Assembly: GCA_037138855.1 (NCBI GenBank)
Contig: JBAXHO010000051.1
Span: forward strand, 1 to 12,357
Origin: JBAXHO01 sp037138855
GTDB taxonomy: Bacteria; Patescibacteriota; Dojkabacteria; B142; OLB20
Direction: 5' to 3'
DNA length: 12,357 nt
The position numbers and the translations under genes were made by a program. Under the pieces are notes generated by a model. The model was not told the origin of the DNA. It saw only the letters and a program-made list of their open reading frames with translations, and made no database searches. Below, in pieces: positions 1-5,613 of the stretch (within the stretch, counting starts at the first letter, position 1; every line of letters starts with the position of its first letter).

Positions 1-36
1 AAAATTGCTCACTGAAAATTGACGTTCAGTATCATA
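1..36 (-). terminator. Weak hairpin and repeat downstream of the 507-residue gene
   Basis: ACTGAA (11-16) and TTCAGT (25-30) form a 6-bp stem with an 8-nt loop, just past the stop codon of the minus-strand gene that ends at 37. On the minus strand it is followed by GAGCAATTTT, which gives only a short U-run, so terminator function is a weak inference. The same bases carry AAAATTG twice (1-7 and 15-21), exactly 14 nt apart, which fits the 7-nt repeats seen elsewhere in the window. Confidence 0.3.
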
Positions 37-1560
37 TTAGGATTGGAAAAGACTTTGGTTAGGGTGCTCTGTAAGGTAAGCGGCTAAATGGGCTTTGACT
101 TTTGCGGGAGTTATTATTGTATTTGGATTTGATGCAAATTGTAGGTATATTTGTTCAAATATTGATTCAAATTGGGTTAAAAAAATATTAAAGCCGGACG
201 GATCAGTTTGAGAGTTTGGCACATTTGGTAAATTATATACTTCATTAGTAAAATTAAGAAAGCCATTTTCATTTAGTGTTGGAGAAGGATCAGCAATAAC
301 TGCTGAATTTGTAACTTCAGGAGTAGCTATTTCGGTTGGTGAAAGTTGATTTAGTTCCTGAAGTATTCTATCACGTTCAGGAAAATTTGGATCAATTAGC
401 GCTTCCCTGAGATAAACTAAGAAATCGGTTGGTATAGTAGAATCTTTGGTTGGAGAAATCAAATTGGATTGCCAAGTATTTAAGAGTGTATTAAGTCCCA
501 ATTCTTCAGGAGCCTTTAAAGGAGATTTAAGCTCACCTAAAAGCTTGATAACAAGATCGTCTGCTAATAGCATAGTGTCGTAAGTTGGAGTGGGCGTTAT
601 AGCTAGAGCTGCTTCACTTTGGGCACCTACATTAGCTAAAGCTGTCGGCTGGACTGTTCTATCAAGTGTTTGGCCAGCTGCTATTTTCTCCAATGTTGCA
701 GCTTGTGATTGAGGAGTATTTTGTACAGTATCAGGCTGATTTGCAGGCTGAACTAAGGTAACGGCTACGCCGGCGCCTGGATCTGTAACTGCAGTATTAG
801 GCTTAGCCAATGTTTGTATAGCTTCTTTTGCTGGTAGAGTAGCTAATTTTTGTGCTTTTGCAACGATAGCGAGATCTTGGCCGATGGCTGCTGCTAATCG
901 GGTCATTTCATCTGGAGTGAAAAAGTCTCCATTTTGACGATTTATTTTATTTACAGTTAGCCAGATTGCGCTGGCTGATCCTGCAAGAATGGTTGTAATT
1001 TGTTTTCGATTTGCTTCAGGTATTCCTGTTTCTGCAGCTAGTGATTTTAGTCTTTCAAATGTTGGGATAAGAGCCCGTATTTCTGCAGGACGAATTTGAT
1101 AGGATGTATACTTTAAATCTGTTAGCTCTATACCATCAGGTGCTTTATAAACTTGTCTTGCATCTAGATCAGTTAGTGCTATTATATTGGATTGTGTATT
1201 ATTAAGTACACTAAATTTTAAGGTAGAAGAAGATGGGGGGATAAAATTTCCATCTTGGTTAATAGAAGCTAATTGAGTTTGTATTAAATCCACTGCACCA
1301 CTTTTTTGCCCAATTCCTCCTAAAGTTAGAGACGAAGAGATATTTGGTGAATTGGGATTTGGTTGTATATCTAGTACGGCTACTATACCATCAGGGCAAG
1401 CTTTAAAGGCGATTCTGGTTTTTTGATCATCAATATTTGTATATACGTCATTTGCTTCTAACTGTTCTAGTCCTTTATTAGGATCGGGTAAACTGTTAAT
1501 TAAGTTTTGAGAATTTGCTTCTGCAGAAAATGCTCCTGTAACAGATGAAGGTATGGCCAT
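37..1560 (-). CDS. Hypothetical protein, 507 residues, function not recognised
   Basis: I do not recognise this protein. It begins MAIPSSVTGAF, with no signal peptide, no convincing membrane span and a single cysteine (C55), so it looks cytoplasmic. Residues about 40-150 read as a beta-rich globular part. Residues about 155-250 are helical and Ala-rich. About 255-330 is a low-complexity linker rich in Ala, Thr, Pro and Gln. A second helical, acidic region covers about 330-410 and the C-terminal region about 430-505. The ATG at 1558-1560 is preceded by an AT-rich leader without a Shine-Dalgarno motif. It lies 52 bp after the guanylate-kinase-like gene on the same strand and may be the last cistron of that unit. 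An FtsZ-like or secreted role has no support. The reading frame is long and its composition is protein-like, so I am confident it is a gene but not of any role. Confidence 0.75.
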   Translation of the reverse strand: MAIPSSVTGAFSAEANSQNLINSLPDPNKGLEQLEANDVYTNIDDQKTRIAFKACPDGIVAVLDIQPNPNSPNISSSLTLGGIGQKSGAVDLIQTQLASINQDGNFIPPSSSTLKFSVLNNTQSNIIALTDLDARQVYKAPDGIELTDLKYTSYQIRPAEIRALIPTFERLKSLAAETGIPEANRKQITTILAGSASAIWLTVNKINRQNGDFFTPDEMTRLAAAIGQDLAIVAKAQKLATLPAKEAIQTLAKPNTAVTDPGAGVAVTLVQPANQPDTVQNTPQSQAATLEKIAAGQTLDRTVQPTALANVGAQSEAALAITPTPTYDTMLLADDLVIKLLGELKSPLKAPEELGLNTLLNTWQSNLISPTKDSTIPTDFLVYLREALIDPNFPERDRILQELNQLSPTEIATPEVTNSAVIADPSPTLNENGFLNFTNEVYNLPNVPNSQTDPSGFNIFLTQFESIFEQIYLQFASNPNTIITPAKVKAHLAAYLTEHPNQSLFQS

Positions 1561-1612
1561 TAAAATCGTAGTAATATTTATGATTGAAGTTTAGAGTAAT
1601 TTAAGGGTTTAG

Positions 1613-2257
1613 TCAACATGAAGAAACAGGTAATCCTTTTTGTAGCTTTATTACAGCCAGTATTTTCGCACTTTGCTTATCCTCAATGACAACTAATTCT
1701 CCTTGTGGGTATTTTTCCCTAAACCCCTCTTTCTCCCTATACATCAACCTCATCTGTTCCTCGAAGTCAGTTAGTCTACTTGAGTTTATTTCCTGATCGC
1801 GGTTGTGGATTCTCTGAAAGATAAATTCTCTACCAGCCTTAGTATCTGGTGGAAAAATGAACCAGATTCTGGAATTGGGGAACTTTTCCAGAAAACTATC
1901 TAAAACCTTGTAATAGGCGATGGCGATAGGGATCTTACCACTAGAGATGATACGGTCTACATCGGCACTACGGTAGCCATAATATTCGTCATGGAGAATG
2001 AACGTATTGATCATTTCCCCACGCTTCAAGGTGCCTTCAAACGCGATTTTTGAGATGAAATTGTACTCCTTACCAGGTGTTTCACCAGGGCGTGGTGCTC
2101 TGGTGGTGGTAGATAATAAAAATTGATGTGTTTCTTTGACTTGATCGACAATCCAGCTCTTACCTACCCAGCTGGGACCGACCAGGATATCAATGAGCAC
2201 ATCCGATCTGATAGGGTAGTGGGCGAGTGATTTGTTGATTTCGGTTGAAGTAAGCAT
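1613..2257 (-). CDS. Divergent guanylate-kinase-like P-loop protein
   Basis: The 214-residue product resembles guanylate kinase (ATP + GMP to ADP + GDP), whose usual length is about 190-210 residues. The Walker A loop is GPSWVGKS (27-34). The GMP-binding strand is TTTRAPRPGE (50-59), and GKEYNFIS (62-69) matches the family's G-x-x-Y-x-F segment. Two expected features differ. The segment after G80 reads EMIN where GMKs have a conserved Glu binding the guanine, and YGYR (93-96) replaces YGT/S. Nucleotide specificity may therefore be altered or lost, and I withhold the symbol gmk. It starts 9 bp after the PIN gene and is probably cotranscribed with the toxin-antitoxin pair. Base use is unlike its neighbours: 82 of 180 bases in 2041-2220 are G/C, against 38 of 120 sampled in the PIN gene, a hint of separate origin. 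It ends with TGA. Confidence 0.75.
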   Translation of the reverse strand: MLTSTEINKSLAHYPIRSDVLIDILVGPSWVGKSWIVDQVKETHQFLLSTTTRAPRPGETPGKEYNFISKIAFEGTLKRGEMINTFILHDEYYGYRSADVDRIISSGKIPIAIAYYKVLDSFLEKFPNSRIWFIFPPDTKAGREFIFQRIHNRDQEINSSRLTDFEEQMRLMYREKEGFREKYPQGELVVIEDKQSAKILAVIKLQKGLPVSSC

Positions 2258-2266
2258 TATAGAAAT

Positions 2267-2734
2267 TTAAACCATAAAATTTGCTCCGATAGATTTTGCA
2301 TACTTAATGAGCATTTTGTCGTTAGTGATCAGTGTAAAATCATTATCTAAGGCTTGTGTAGCAAGAAAAATATCAACGATAGAAAGCTTTTTAAAGGTTG
2401 ATGTTCTAAGGCTTAGGTATTCTTTATATGTGGTTTCAATTTCCATCCGATTATTAATTTTTAAAATCGCTTTATCTTGAATATCTCGAATTAAGTCAAA
2501 ACCTGCTTCTTGCATAAGATTTATTTCAGCAGTTTTTCCTTTGAGATAATATCTTGATGGTAATATAAATTGGAAGAAATTGGATAATTCAAATAAAATA
2601 TATTCCGGCAAGATAATTTCTCTAAAATCTAATTTTTCATATGCAGATACTTGAAGCACTTCAAAATCAGTCAAGATATTTATCCTTTTCAATAGGAAAT
2701 TAATATAAATATTTGAATCGACAATGTATTTCAT
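2267..2734 (-). CDS. PIN-domain toxin (VapC-like ribonuclease)
   Basis: A 155-residue PIN-domain protein, probably the toxin of a type II toxin-antitoxin pair that cleaves RNA with a bound Mg2+/Mn2+. The N-terminus MKYIVDSNIYINFL gives the first metal-binding acid, D6. E49 in a helix is the likely second. The C-terminal core has D121 in LSIVDIFLATQA and D139 in ITND, the usual order and spacing of PIN acids. It is slightly longer than typical VapC (about 130 residues) because of extra sequence around 55-105. The start codon overlaps the antitoxin stop in an ATGA, so translation is probably coupled. There is no strong ribosome site of its own. The RNA target cannot be told from sequence. It could be a stand-alone regulator rather than an addiction module, but the antitoxin-like partner argues for a pair. 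Confidence 0.82.
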   Translation of the reverse strand: MKYIVDSNIYINFLLKRINILTDFEVLQVSAYEKLDFREIILPEYILFELSNFFQFILPSRYYLKGKTAEINLMQEAGFDLIRDIQDKAILKINNRMEIETTYKEYLSLRTSTFKKLSIVDIFLATQALDNDFTLITNDKMLIKYAKSIGANFMV

Positions 2735-3018
2735 CTGTTGAATCTAATTCCCCAGCCTTCATTAATATCATCGTTTGTAATTCTGATTTTTTTCTTGGCA
2801 GTAATTTTACCATGCTTGGCTTCCCAATTTTTATGCCATTCTCCCATTGTTAAGCTCTTTTTCGGTAGCTCTTTATTTATTTGCTGTCTGATATAGGCAC
2901 TCTTTGAAAGACCAGATTTTTCGGCTTGAGTAGCGATTAGATCATATGTATCTAAGTCGACAGTGATAGCGGTGTATTTTTTTTCGATCATTTTCTTCTT
3001 TTGATGCTTTTTTATCAT
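2731..3018 (-). CDS. Ribbon-helix-helix antitoxin of the PIN pair
   Basis: A basic 95-residue protein. Residues about 14-48 (KYTAITVDLDTYDLI, then a helix-turn-helix ending AYIRQQIN) match the ribbon-helix-helix fold: one strand followed by two helices, binding DNA as a dimer. The Trp-rich tail, from W61 to about G90 with the acidic NDDINEGWG, is the likely region that wraps and inhibits the PIN toxin, as in other RHH-PIN pairs. The given ATG at 3016-3018 adds a Lys-rich MIKKHQKKK. An alternative start is M10 (2989-2991), preceded by purine-rich AAGAAGAAA. The stop TGA overlaps the toxin ATG by 4 bp. A cluster of inverted repeats about 40 bp upstream is the expected autoregulatory operator. 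Confidence 0.8.
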   Translation of the reverse strand: MIKKHQKKKMIEKKYTAITVDLDTYDLIATQAEKSGLSKSAYIRQQINKELPKKSLTMGEWHKNWEAKHGKITAKKKIRITNDDINEGWGIRFNR

Positions 3019-3045
3019 AGTGGATAATTCTTAAAAATTTCTTAA

Positions 3046-3080
3046 ATTGTAACAGATTGTACAGTGTACTGTATACAGTA
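3046..3080 (-). promoter_or_regulatory. Probable operator and promoter of the toxin-antitoxin operon
   Basis: The sequence holds TACAGT (3060-3065), two bases, ACTGTA (3068-3073), then TACAGTA (3074-3080). TACTGTATACAGTA (3067-3080) is a perfect 14-bp palindrome, and TACAGT-GT-ACTGTA is a second inverted repeat sharing its middle half-site. Such stacked half-sites suit ribbon-helix-helix dimers that bind side by side. On the minus strand TACAAT occurs at 3056-3061 and 3046-3051, both plausible -10 hexamers, but no good -35 was found. Bound antitoxin would cover this region and repress the operon, which is the usual autoregulation of such pairs. The repeats are seen directly; the binding is inferred. 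Confidence 0.6.
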
Positions 3081-3083
3081 AAA

Positions 3084-3118
3084 ATGGTATCCGGTGACCG
3101 GTGATCGGAAAGCGGTGT
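3084..3118. repeat. Short degenerate heptamer array, consensus NCGGTGA
   Basis: Five consecutive 7-nt units can be read: ATGGTAT, CCGGTGA, CCGGTGA, TCGGAAA, GCGGTGT. The second and third are identical and all five share GG at positions 3-4. The stretch is markedly G/C-rich for this intergenic region. It lies between the toxin-antitoxin operator and the small plus-strand gene. CCGGTGACCGG (3091-3101) is also an odd palindrome, a by-product of the repeat. No function can be assigned. Confidence 0.55.
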
Positions 3119-3183
3119 AGGATAATGTTTGTTGTGACTAAAGTCCTACAATCAATGTTATTACAGGATATTAATGAAAAATT

Positions 3184-3315
3184 ATGAAAAATACGCAATT
3201 AAAATTTAATTTGGAAACAAGTGATGAGAAAGCGCTGCGCTTTGCAAGAGTGGCGTTAGGAATCGCGTGTTTGGTTTCTTTCGGGGTATTTGGAATAATT
3301 GTAAATCAGATTTAG
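3184..3315 (+). CDS. Small single-span membrane protein, 43 residues
   Basis: A short frame encodes MKNTQLKFNLETSDEKALRF, then about 20 hydrophobic residues (roughly 21-41) ending IIVNQI. This gives a charged N-terminus followed by one membrane span. AGGA at 3165-3168 lies 15 nt upstream, too far for a good ribosome site. An ATG at 3174 is better placed but runs into a stop after 11 codons. The stop TAG (3313-3315) overlaps the TAA (3312-3314) of the converging membrane gene, leaving no room for a terminator between them. Length and isolation keep confidence moderate. The hydrophilic-then-hydrophobic layout and clean open frame favour a real gene, but no family is recognised. Confidence 0.5.
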   Translation: MKNTQLKFNLETSDEKALRFARVALGIACLVSFGVFGIIVNQI

Positions 3316-3692
3316 ACTATTCCTCCTCCGGGAATCAGCAACATGACGAAGCAACCACCCACAAGTAAGAATGGGGCAATCACAAAAATAATAATCATGG
3401 CTGCTAACATACCAATACCGATGTATCTTTTGTCGCTTTTGAGAAAATAGATAATCAGTAAAATATTGGTGATTAAAAGCAAAAAACCTAGAATATAAGG
3501 CAGAAATGAAAATAATGAAATGAGTAAAGAATATCCAGGAAATGAATTATTTGTTTGATTACTACTGCTCATTCCAATATATGTAGCAAGAACGGAAATT
3601 AAAGTAACTATTAAATTCATAAAAATGTTGGCGATCAGTCCCAGTGAAAAATGCATTAATTTTTGTTTATTGCTTTGAATAGATGGGTTCAT
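3312..3692 (-). CDS. Small three-span membrane protein, function unknown
   Basis: A 126-residue protein, almost wholly hydrophobic, with probable membrane spans at about 15-40, 55-83 and 92-121. The polar links are a Ser/Asn-rich loop (42-52) and a basic loop (KSDKRY, 85-90). The end is Gly-rich (PGGGIV). The short basic N-terminus suggests it is inside the cell. I do not recognise a family. It starts 19 bp after the Lgt-like gene on the same strand, so it is probably the last cistron of the radical SAM operon, though the 7-nt A/T repeat at the junction could mark a boundary. Its start is preceded only by AT-rich sequence with no Shine-Dalgarno motif. Confidence 0.7.
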   Translation of the reverse strand: MNPSIQSNKQKLMHFSLGLIANIFMNLIVTLISVLATYIGMSSSNQTNNSFPGYSLLISLFSFLPYILGFLLLITNILLIIYFLKSDKRYIGIGMLAAMIIIFVIAPFLLVGGCFVMLLIPGGGIV

Positions 3693-3700
3693 TAGTTACG

Positions 3701-3720
3701 AAAATTAAAAATTAAAAATT
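3701..3720. repeat. A/T heptamer repeat at the end of the Lgt-like gene
   Basis: AAAATTA is repeated twice and followed by AAAATT, nearly three 7-nt units. The array covers the gap between the Lgt-like gene and the 126-residue gene and supplies the last three codons of the Lgt-like protein and its stop codon. It may be a slippage-prone spacer or a remnant of a dispersed repeat. The unit length equals that of the G/C-rich array at 3084-3118. Confidence 0.5.
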
Positions 3721-4506
3721 GGAAACTAGTTGTTTTTGATTTTCAAAAATTTTTTTAAAAATTTGCCATAGGAATTTAATTACATACTTCATCAATACTA
3801 ATATAGAGATTAATTGAAATGCTGTAAAGCCCAAATATATTGCAGGCTCAAACTTGATAAATTCGATAAAAAAACGAAAACTGAAATAACTAATCATAAA
3901 AAAATCAAAAAGCTGACCAGGTTTAGGATGTTTTTCTTTCCAGATGACAATAATTATAAATAGTAATAAGCAATATAGAGCCTCATATATTTGTGTCGGA
4001 TGACGGGTAATGTGATCACCAAAATCAATCCCCCAGGGTAATTGTGTGATGCTGCCATAACAACAGCCTCGTAATAAACAGCCGATGCGACCAACTGCAA
4101 TTCCTAAGGCAGCTGCTGGTGCAAAAATATTACCTTTTCTCACTTGAATTTTCAGAATTTTTTTAACAATAATTACCGCTAAAGTTCCACCGATTAGTCC
4201 GCCAGTGATGGTGCGGCCGGATAAGATGGAAACCAGATTGGTATGGCTATTGAATATTTCGTGAAAATGGATCAGCCAGATTGGAATTTTGGATCCAATT
4301 GTTCCGCCTGTAATTGCAGCAAGTGCAAGGTAAATGGCTTTTTCTCCCGTTAATTTATCTTTATGCACATAAAAATAATATACTGCTGCTGCGGTGAGAA
4401 GAGCGAGGACTACAAAAAATGAGTACGATTCAATCTGGAATTTTCCTAATTGAAAAAGAATGGGATAAAGTCCCCAATTATCATGGTAATAGTGTGTATC
4501 AATCAT
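3712..4506 (-). CDS. Divergent prolipoprotein diacylglyceryl transferase family protein (Lgt-like)
   Basis: A 264-residue polytopic membrane protein of the Lgt family, whose known members move diacylglycerol from phosphatidylglycerol to the lipobox cysteine of preprolipoproteins. Family marks are TGGLIGG (101-107), GRIGCLLRGCCYG (139-151), RHPTQIYEA (168-176) and R211-x3-E215. By hand alignment to E. coli Lgt, R143, G154, R239 and E243 are kept (R140, G151, R211, E215), and Y26 is probably Y28. H103 is replaced by T101, N146 by C143 and E151 by C148. This GCCYG subgroup is commonly named Lgt, but its activity cannot be assumed, so I leave out the symbol. It overlaps the DUF4395-like gene by 4 bp (ATGA) and is the fourth gene of the radical SAM operon. 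It could be the cell's only Lgt or a lipid enzyme with another acceptor. Confidence 0.85.
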   Translation of the reverse strand: MIDTHYYHDNWGLYPILFQLGKFQIESYSFFVVLALLTAAAVYYFYVHKDKLTGEKAIYLALAAITGGTIGSKIPIWLIHFHEIFNSHTNLVSILSGRTITGGLIGGTLAVIIVKKILKIQVRKGNIFAPAAALGIAVGRIGCLLRGCCYGSITQLPWGIDFGDHITRHPTQIYEALYCLLLFIIIVIWKEKHPKPGQLFDFFMISYFSFRFFIEFIKFEPAIYLGFTAFQLISILVLMKYVIKFLWQIFKKIFENQKQLVSNF

Positions 4507-4958
4507 TTATTTTGGTTTGTTGGATTAAGATTGCAACAGGCACCTCTACTTGTGATACAACGTCGTAATTTGGCTGCGGGACAATAACCAAGTGCACTAA
4601 TTGTTTTGAGGAGGGCAAAGAGACTGATGATAATCCAGCCAAAAATTGCGTTAACAAAAATAATATTAAATGTACCAAAAATAATGATTCCTAAAGTCAA
4701 TTGATGCATGAATAAAATGTCATATTCATCAACCAGGATTTTATGTGATTTAAAGATGAGATCTATTGTGTATCGATAAAAAAGCACGAAAGGAGAATAT
4801 TTAACCCGGAAAATTACTGCCCAAATAAAGGCAAAGATTAAAAAATATAGAATGTATTGGTTTTTTAGAAGCAGTGCCAGCCAAAGTAACAAGGCTGAGA
4901 AATAGCGACAGAATGCGAAGGAGCCACTTGAGATTTCAACTGGTTTATGCTTTTCCAT
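4503..4958 (-). CDS. DUF4395-like membrane protein with cysteine-rich tail
   Basis: A 151-residue membrane protein with about four spans (20-31, 35-51, 86-105, 107-122). It begins with a soluble stretch holding FAFCRYFSALL (C17). After the last span comes GYCPAAKLRRC (125-134) and then CC (141-142). The FCRY...GYCPAAKL pattern resembles DUF4395 proteins, a family without a known function. I recognise it by pattern only. Cysteines at both ends could form disulfides, bind metal or act in redox chemistry. It overlaps the methyltransferase upstream by 14 bp and the Lgt-like gene downstream by 4 bp, so it is probably made in fixed proportion with them. It ends with TGA. Confidence 0.65.
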   Translation of the reverse strand: MEKHKPVEISSGSFAFCRYFSALLLWLALLLKNQYILYFLIFAFIWAVIFRVKYSPFVLFYRYTIDLIFKSHKILVDEYDILFMHQLTLGIIIFGTFNIIFVNAIFGWIIISLFALLKTISALGYCPAAKLRRCITSRGACCNLNPTNQNK

Positions 4959-5613
4959 TTAATTTTTTTATTAAGAATTTAAAATACGCAATGATTTTTT
5001 CTGGTTTTATCAAGAACATGGCAGTTTGTTTTTGATAGTTTTGATAACCAGAAAATCGCAATTTAAGTAATTTTTCTTCATGATAAGCTCTCCAATACAT
5101 CATCGGAATAAAGATTAATAAATTTATAGTGAATGCTAACCAATTCTCTGTAATCAGACTGAGTGCAAAAAATATCCAGATTAATGAGGCATAAAGGGGA
5201 TGTCTTACAATACTATAAACTCCAGTTGTGATTAAGGTTTGATCCTGGTAAATGCGAATTTGATTGGCCCAGTTTTTACCTAAATTGGCTCTTCCGAGTA
5301 GATTGATCGTTGTAGAAAATATAATAGTTAGGAGTAAAAATAAATTAATTATCCAGCTTAATTGCCGGGGAAAAACTTCAATCACACCAATTTTAAAAGA
5401 GATGATTAGAAAAAAAATTAGAAAGAATAAAAACATAGATTCGGTTTCGACAAAATGCTTATTCTCTTTGGCTTGGCGTTTGTTTTTACGGTCATCGAGA
5501 AAATTTATCAAAATTGCGATCAATATTGCCAACCCGCAAAGTGCGATGATTGACTGAAAAATTACATTTATTAAAATTAGCGGGTCAGATAGGTTAATCA
5601 GCTTAAGATGCAT
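4945..5613 (-). CDS. ICMT/PEMT-like integral membrane methyltransferase
   Basis: A 222-residue membrane protein with spans at about 12-38, 58-80, 86-104 and 141-173. The C-terminal half has the isoprenylcysteine carboxyl methyltransferase / phospholipid methyltransferase signature: LGKNW (111-115), TGVYSIVRHPLY (130-141), EEKLL (179-183), then F187, Y190 and Y193. In this family the RHP and EE elements bind S-adenosylmethionine at the membrane face. Known members methylate carboxyl groups, phospholipid head groups or other lipid-soluble acceptors; which applies here cannot be told. It overlaps the end of the radical SAM gene by 11 bp and the DUF4395-like gene by 14 bp. The ATG at 5611-5613 has no Shine-Dalgarno, consistent with coupling to the gene before it. 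Confidence 0.85.
   Translation of the reverse strand: MHLKLINLSDPLILINVIFQSIIALCGLAILIAILINFLDDRKNKRQAKENKHFVETESMFLFFLIFFLIISFKIGVIEVFPRQLSWIINLFLLLTIIFSTTINLLGRANLGKNWANQIRIYQDQTLITTGVYSIVRHPLYASLIWIFFALSLITENWLAFTINLLIFIPMMYWRAYHEEKLLKLRFSGYQNYQKQTAMFLIKPEKIIAYFKFLIKKLNGKA

Noticed and set aside
3091..3101. CCGGTGACCGG as a separate operator palindrome
   Set aside because: The symmetry follows from two adjacent CCGGTGA repeat units, so the repeat explains it.
3084..3118. CRISPR-like repeat
   Set aside because: Units are 7 nt, contiguous and without spacers; no cas genes are in the window.
3174..3209. ATG at 3174 with a well-spaced AGGA as start of the small plus-strand gene
   Set aside because: It is in another frame and stops after 11 codons; only the ATG at 3184 opens the membrane-span frame.
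2503..5000. Alternative genetic code with TGA as Gly or Trp, as in some CPR lineages
   Set aside because: TGA ends the antitoxin, DUF4395-like and kinase-like genes at sensible places, two of them in ATGA overlaps, and no gene needs a TGA read-through.
5264..5557. Plus-strand frame of 97 codons opposite the ICMT-like gene
   Set aside because: Antisense shadow; the opposite strand has the conserved methyltransferase reading.
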